Below are positions 62,921 through 64,000 of a stretch of 64,000 nt of DNA, piece by piece. The DNA is taken from NCBI GenBank assembly GCA_016713925.1, contig JADJOH010000007.1, positions 421,501 to 485,500 of the forward strand, given 5' to 3'. The stretch is from Bacteroidota bacterium (lineage in GTDB: Bacteria > Bacteroidota > Bacteroidia > AKYH767-A > OLB10). Position 1 is the first letter of the stretch, and each line of letters opens with the position of its first letter. The position numbers and the translations under genes were made by a program. The notes under the pieces are model-generated. The model was not told the origin of the DNA, made no database searches, and worked only from the letters and a program-made list of their open reading frames with translations.

Positions 62921-64000
62921 TTACTCATACCTCAATGCTTCTATAGGATCTAAATTAGAAGCTTTAATTGCCGGATATATTCCTGAGAGGAGGCCAACAA
63001 TAAAACAAAGGCCTACGCCCAATCCAATCCAGTCCCAGGGAACTATAAATGCGCCTCCAACGGCCATTGAAATGAGATTGCCAATACTCACCCCTAGTAT
63101 GATTCCGGTAAGTCCACCTAACTGACAAATAACAATTGCTTCAACCAGAAATTGTCGACGAATCGTCGATCTGGTGGCGCCTAATGATTTTCGGATGCCT
63201 ATTTCCCGGGTTCGCTCCGTAACGGAAACCAGCATGATGTTCATTAATCCAATGGAAGCACCCAAGAGTGTGATGAAGCCAATAATAGTTGCAGCCATGG
63301 TAACATTACTTAAGGAGTCGATGACCATTCCCGCCAGACTGTCGCTTTGCGTGATTTCAAAACTATTGCCCTGTCCTGTCCGATCCTTCCTAATATTGCG
63401 CATTGCGCCAATTGCTTCTCCGGTAGCCGGCTCCAGATCGGTGGTCTGGTTTAACTTTACGGTGATAGAGTAGGTGGTATTATCAGTAGCAAAATCCTGC
63501 TTCACGTTTAACAAAGGCACCAGACAAATTTTATCTCCTCCAAAGCCCATACTGGAACCTTTTTCCGCCAAAGTGCCAATTACTCTGTACTTCGCCGCTC
63601 CAACACTCACAATTTGATCTATCGCCGATGTTTTCGGGAAGAGCTTATCTACGAGCTCCTTTCCTAAAATGCAGGAATGTACTCCGTTTTCAAGGTCATG
63701 AGTAGTGAAATTACGCCCTGCGGTCAAGATGTAACCGGAAACATTGATATATTCAGCATCCACTCCCATTACCGTGATGTTTGGATTGGATTTGACGCCA
63801 TTGAATTTTATTACTCCAACGGGAGTAGCCATAGCTGAAACGGAAACTATAGAAGGATAATTGAAATTCTTTGCAAAATCCGTAGCCTGATAGTAGGTGA
63901 TTTTGGCATGCTTCTTTGCGCGCTTCGATTTTCCACCCATATGGATGTTCATCCCGGAATTTCTAATGGTAAAGGAATTTGAGCCCATACTCGAAAAACT
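62921..64000 (-). CDS. MacB/FtsX-type ABC transporter permease (5' end beyond window)
   Basis: The last ~360 residues of a permease, open to the right edge. An extracytoplasmic MacB-PCD-like domain (TVMGVDAEYINVSGYILTAG near the left part, then LGKELVDKLFP) is followed by the FtsX domain with three membrane segments: SLSNVTMAATIIGFITLLGA, VSVTERTREIGIRKSLGATR as the cytoplasmic coupling motif, and ICQLGGLTGIILGVSIGN, ending GIYPAIKASNLDPIEALRYE. MacB-type systems export peptides, lipoproteins or drugs. No ATPase gene is in the window. Confidence 0.87.
   Translation of the reverse strand, partial: SFSSMGSNSFTIRNSGMNIHMGGKSKRAKKHAKITYYQATDFAKNFNYPSIVSVSAMATPVGVIKFNGVKSNPNITVMGVDAEYINVSGYILTAGRNFTTHDLENGVHSCILGKELVDKLFPKTSAIDQIVSVGAAKYRVIGTLAEKGSSMGFGGDKICLVPLLNVKQDFATDNTTYSITVKLNQTTDLEPATGEAIGAMRNIRKDRTGQGNSFEITQSDSLAGMVIDSLSNVTMAATIIGFITLLGASIGLMNIMLVSVTERTREIGIRKSLGATRSTIRRQFLVEAIVICQLGGLTGIILGVSIGNLISMAVGGAFIVPWDWIGLGVGLCFIVGLLSGIYPAIKASNLDPIEALRYE

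Noticed and set aside
1..64000. tRNA or rRNA genes
   Set aside because: I looked for cloverleaf-like TTCRANYC arms and rRNA-like stretches in the intergenic gaps and found none that I could support.
1..64000. Transposases, integrases or phage genes
   Set aside because: No frame shows DDE, tyrosine or serine recombinase motifs; the low GC of the polysaccharide cluster is the only hint of transfer.

Overview
The window is a piece of a Bacteroidota chromosome. Evidence: at least five proteins carry N-terminal signal peptides and C-terminal type IX secretion (T9SS, Por-type A) sorting domains; PKD and fibronectin-III surface proteins are present; the str operon is rpsL-rpsG-fusA-rpsJ with no tuf; S14 and L36 are the Cys-poor forms; and several genes are preceded by the Bacteroidota promoter type TTTG-N19-TAnnTTTG. 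I cannot place it below phylum, but the mix suggests an environmental, uncultured member.

Layout. 1-3.9 kb: end of an Fn3 surface-protein gene, yihY, nadC, a DUF4783 gene and rlmH. 3.9-19.7 kb: an AT-rich surface-polysaccharide cluster with four glycosyltransferases, a candidate polymerase, a Wzx-type flippase, two O-acyltransferases, two AsnB-type amidotransferases and two methyltransferases. 19.7-36.1 kb: a giant PKD/T9SS protein, rdgB, then a compact run ddl(x2 fused)-PASTA-T9SS-rluD, a broken beta-propeller T9SS gene, a CoA-transferase and another T9SS protein. 36.3-54.9 kb: one long ribosomal run (str, S10, spc, alpha), ending in a 26-bp terminator hairpin. 54.9-64 kb: unusual intergenic repeat arrays, a T9SS-secreted alpha/beta hydrolase with a PETase-like arrangement, a YdeI/DUF1905 protein, efp, rplI-rpsR-rpsF, a beta-helix surface protein and the 3' part of a MacB/FtsX-type permease.

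Data quality matters for reading this window. More than twenty single-base insertions or deletions, mostly in homopolymers, break reading frames. About nine lie in indispensable ribosomal genes or map (rpsL, rplC, rplX, rplR, rplO, map, rplQ), so most are assembly errors and not pseudogenes. I give gene spans that bridge these breaks and describe the corrected protein.

The most interesting signals are the 896-residue fusion of two complete D-Ala-D-Ala ligase modules standing where a single ddl is expected, the family of short-period repeat arrays placed directly behind stop codons (including a telomere-like heptamer array and a GGAGGA-headed GC-rich array), a relic of a second T9SS gene end, an EF-P with Asn at its tip, and the PETase-like secreted hydrolase.
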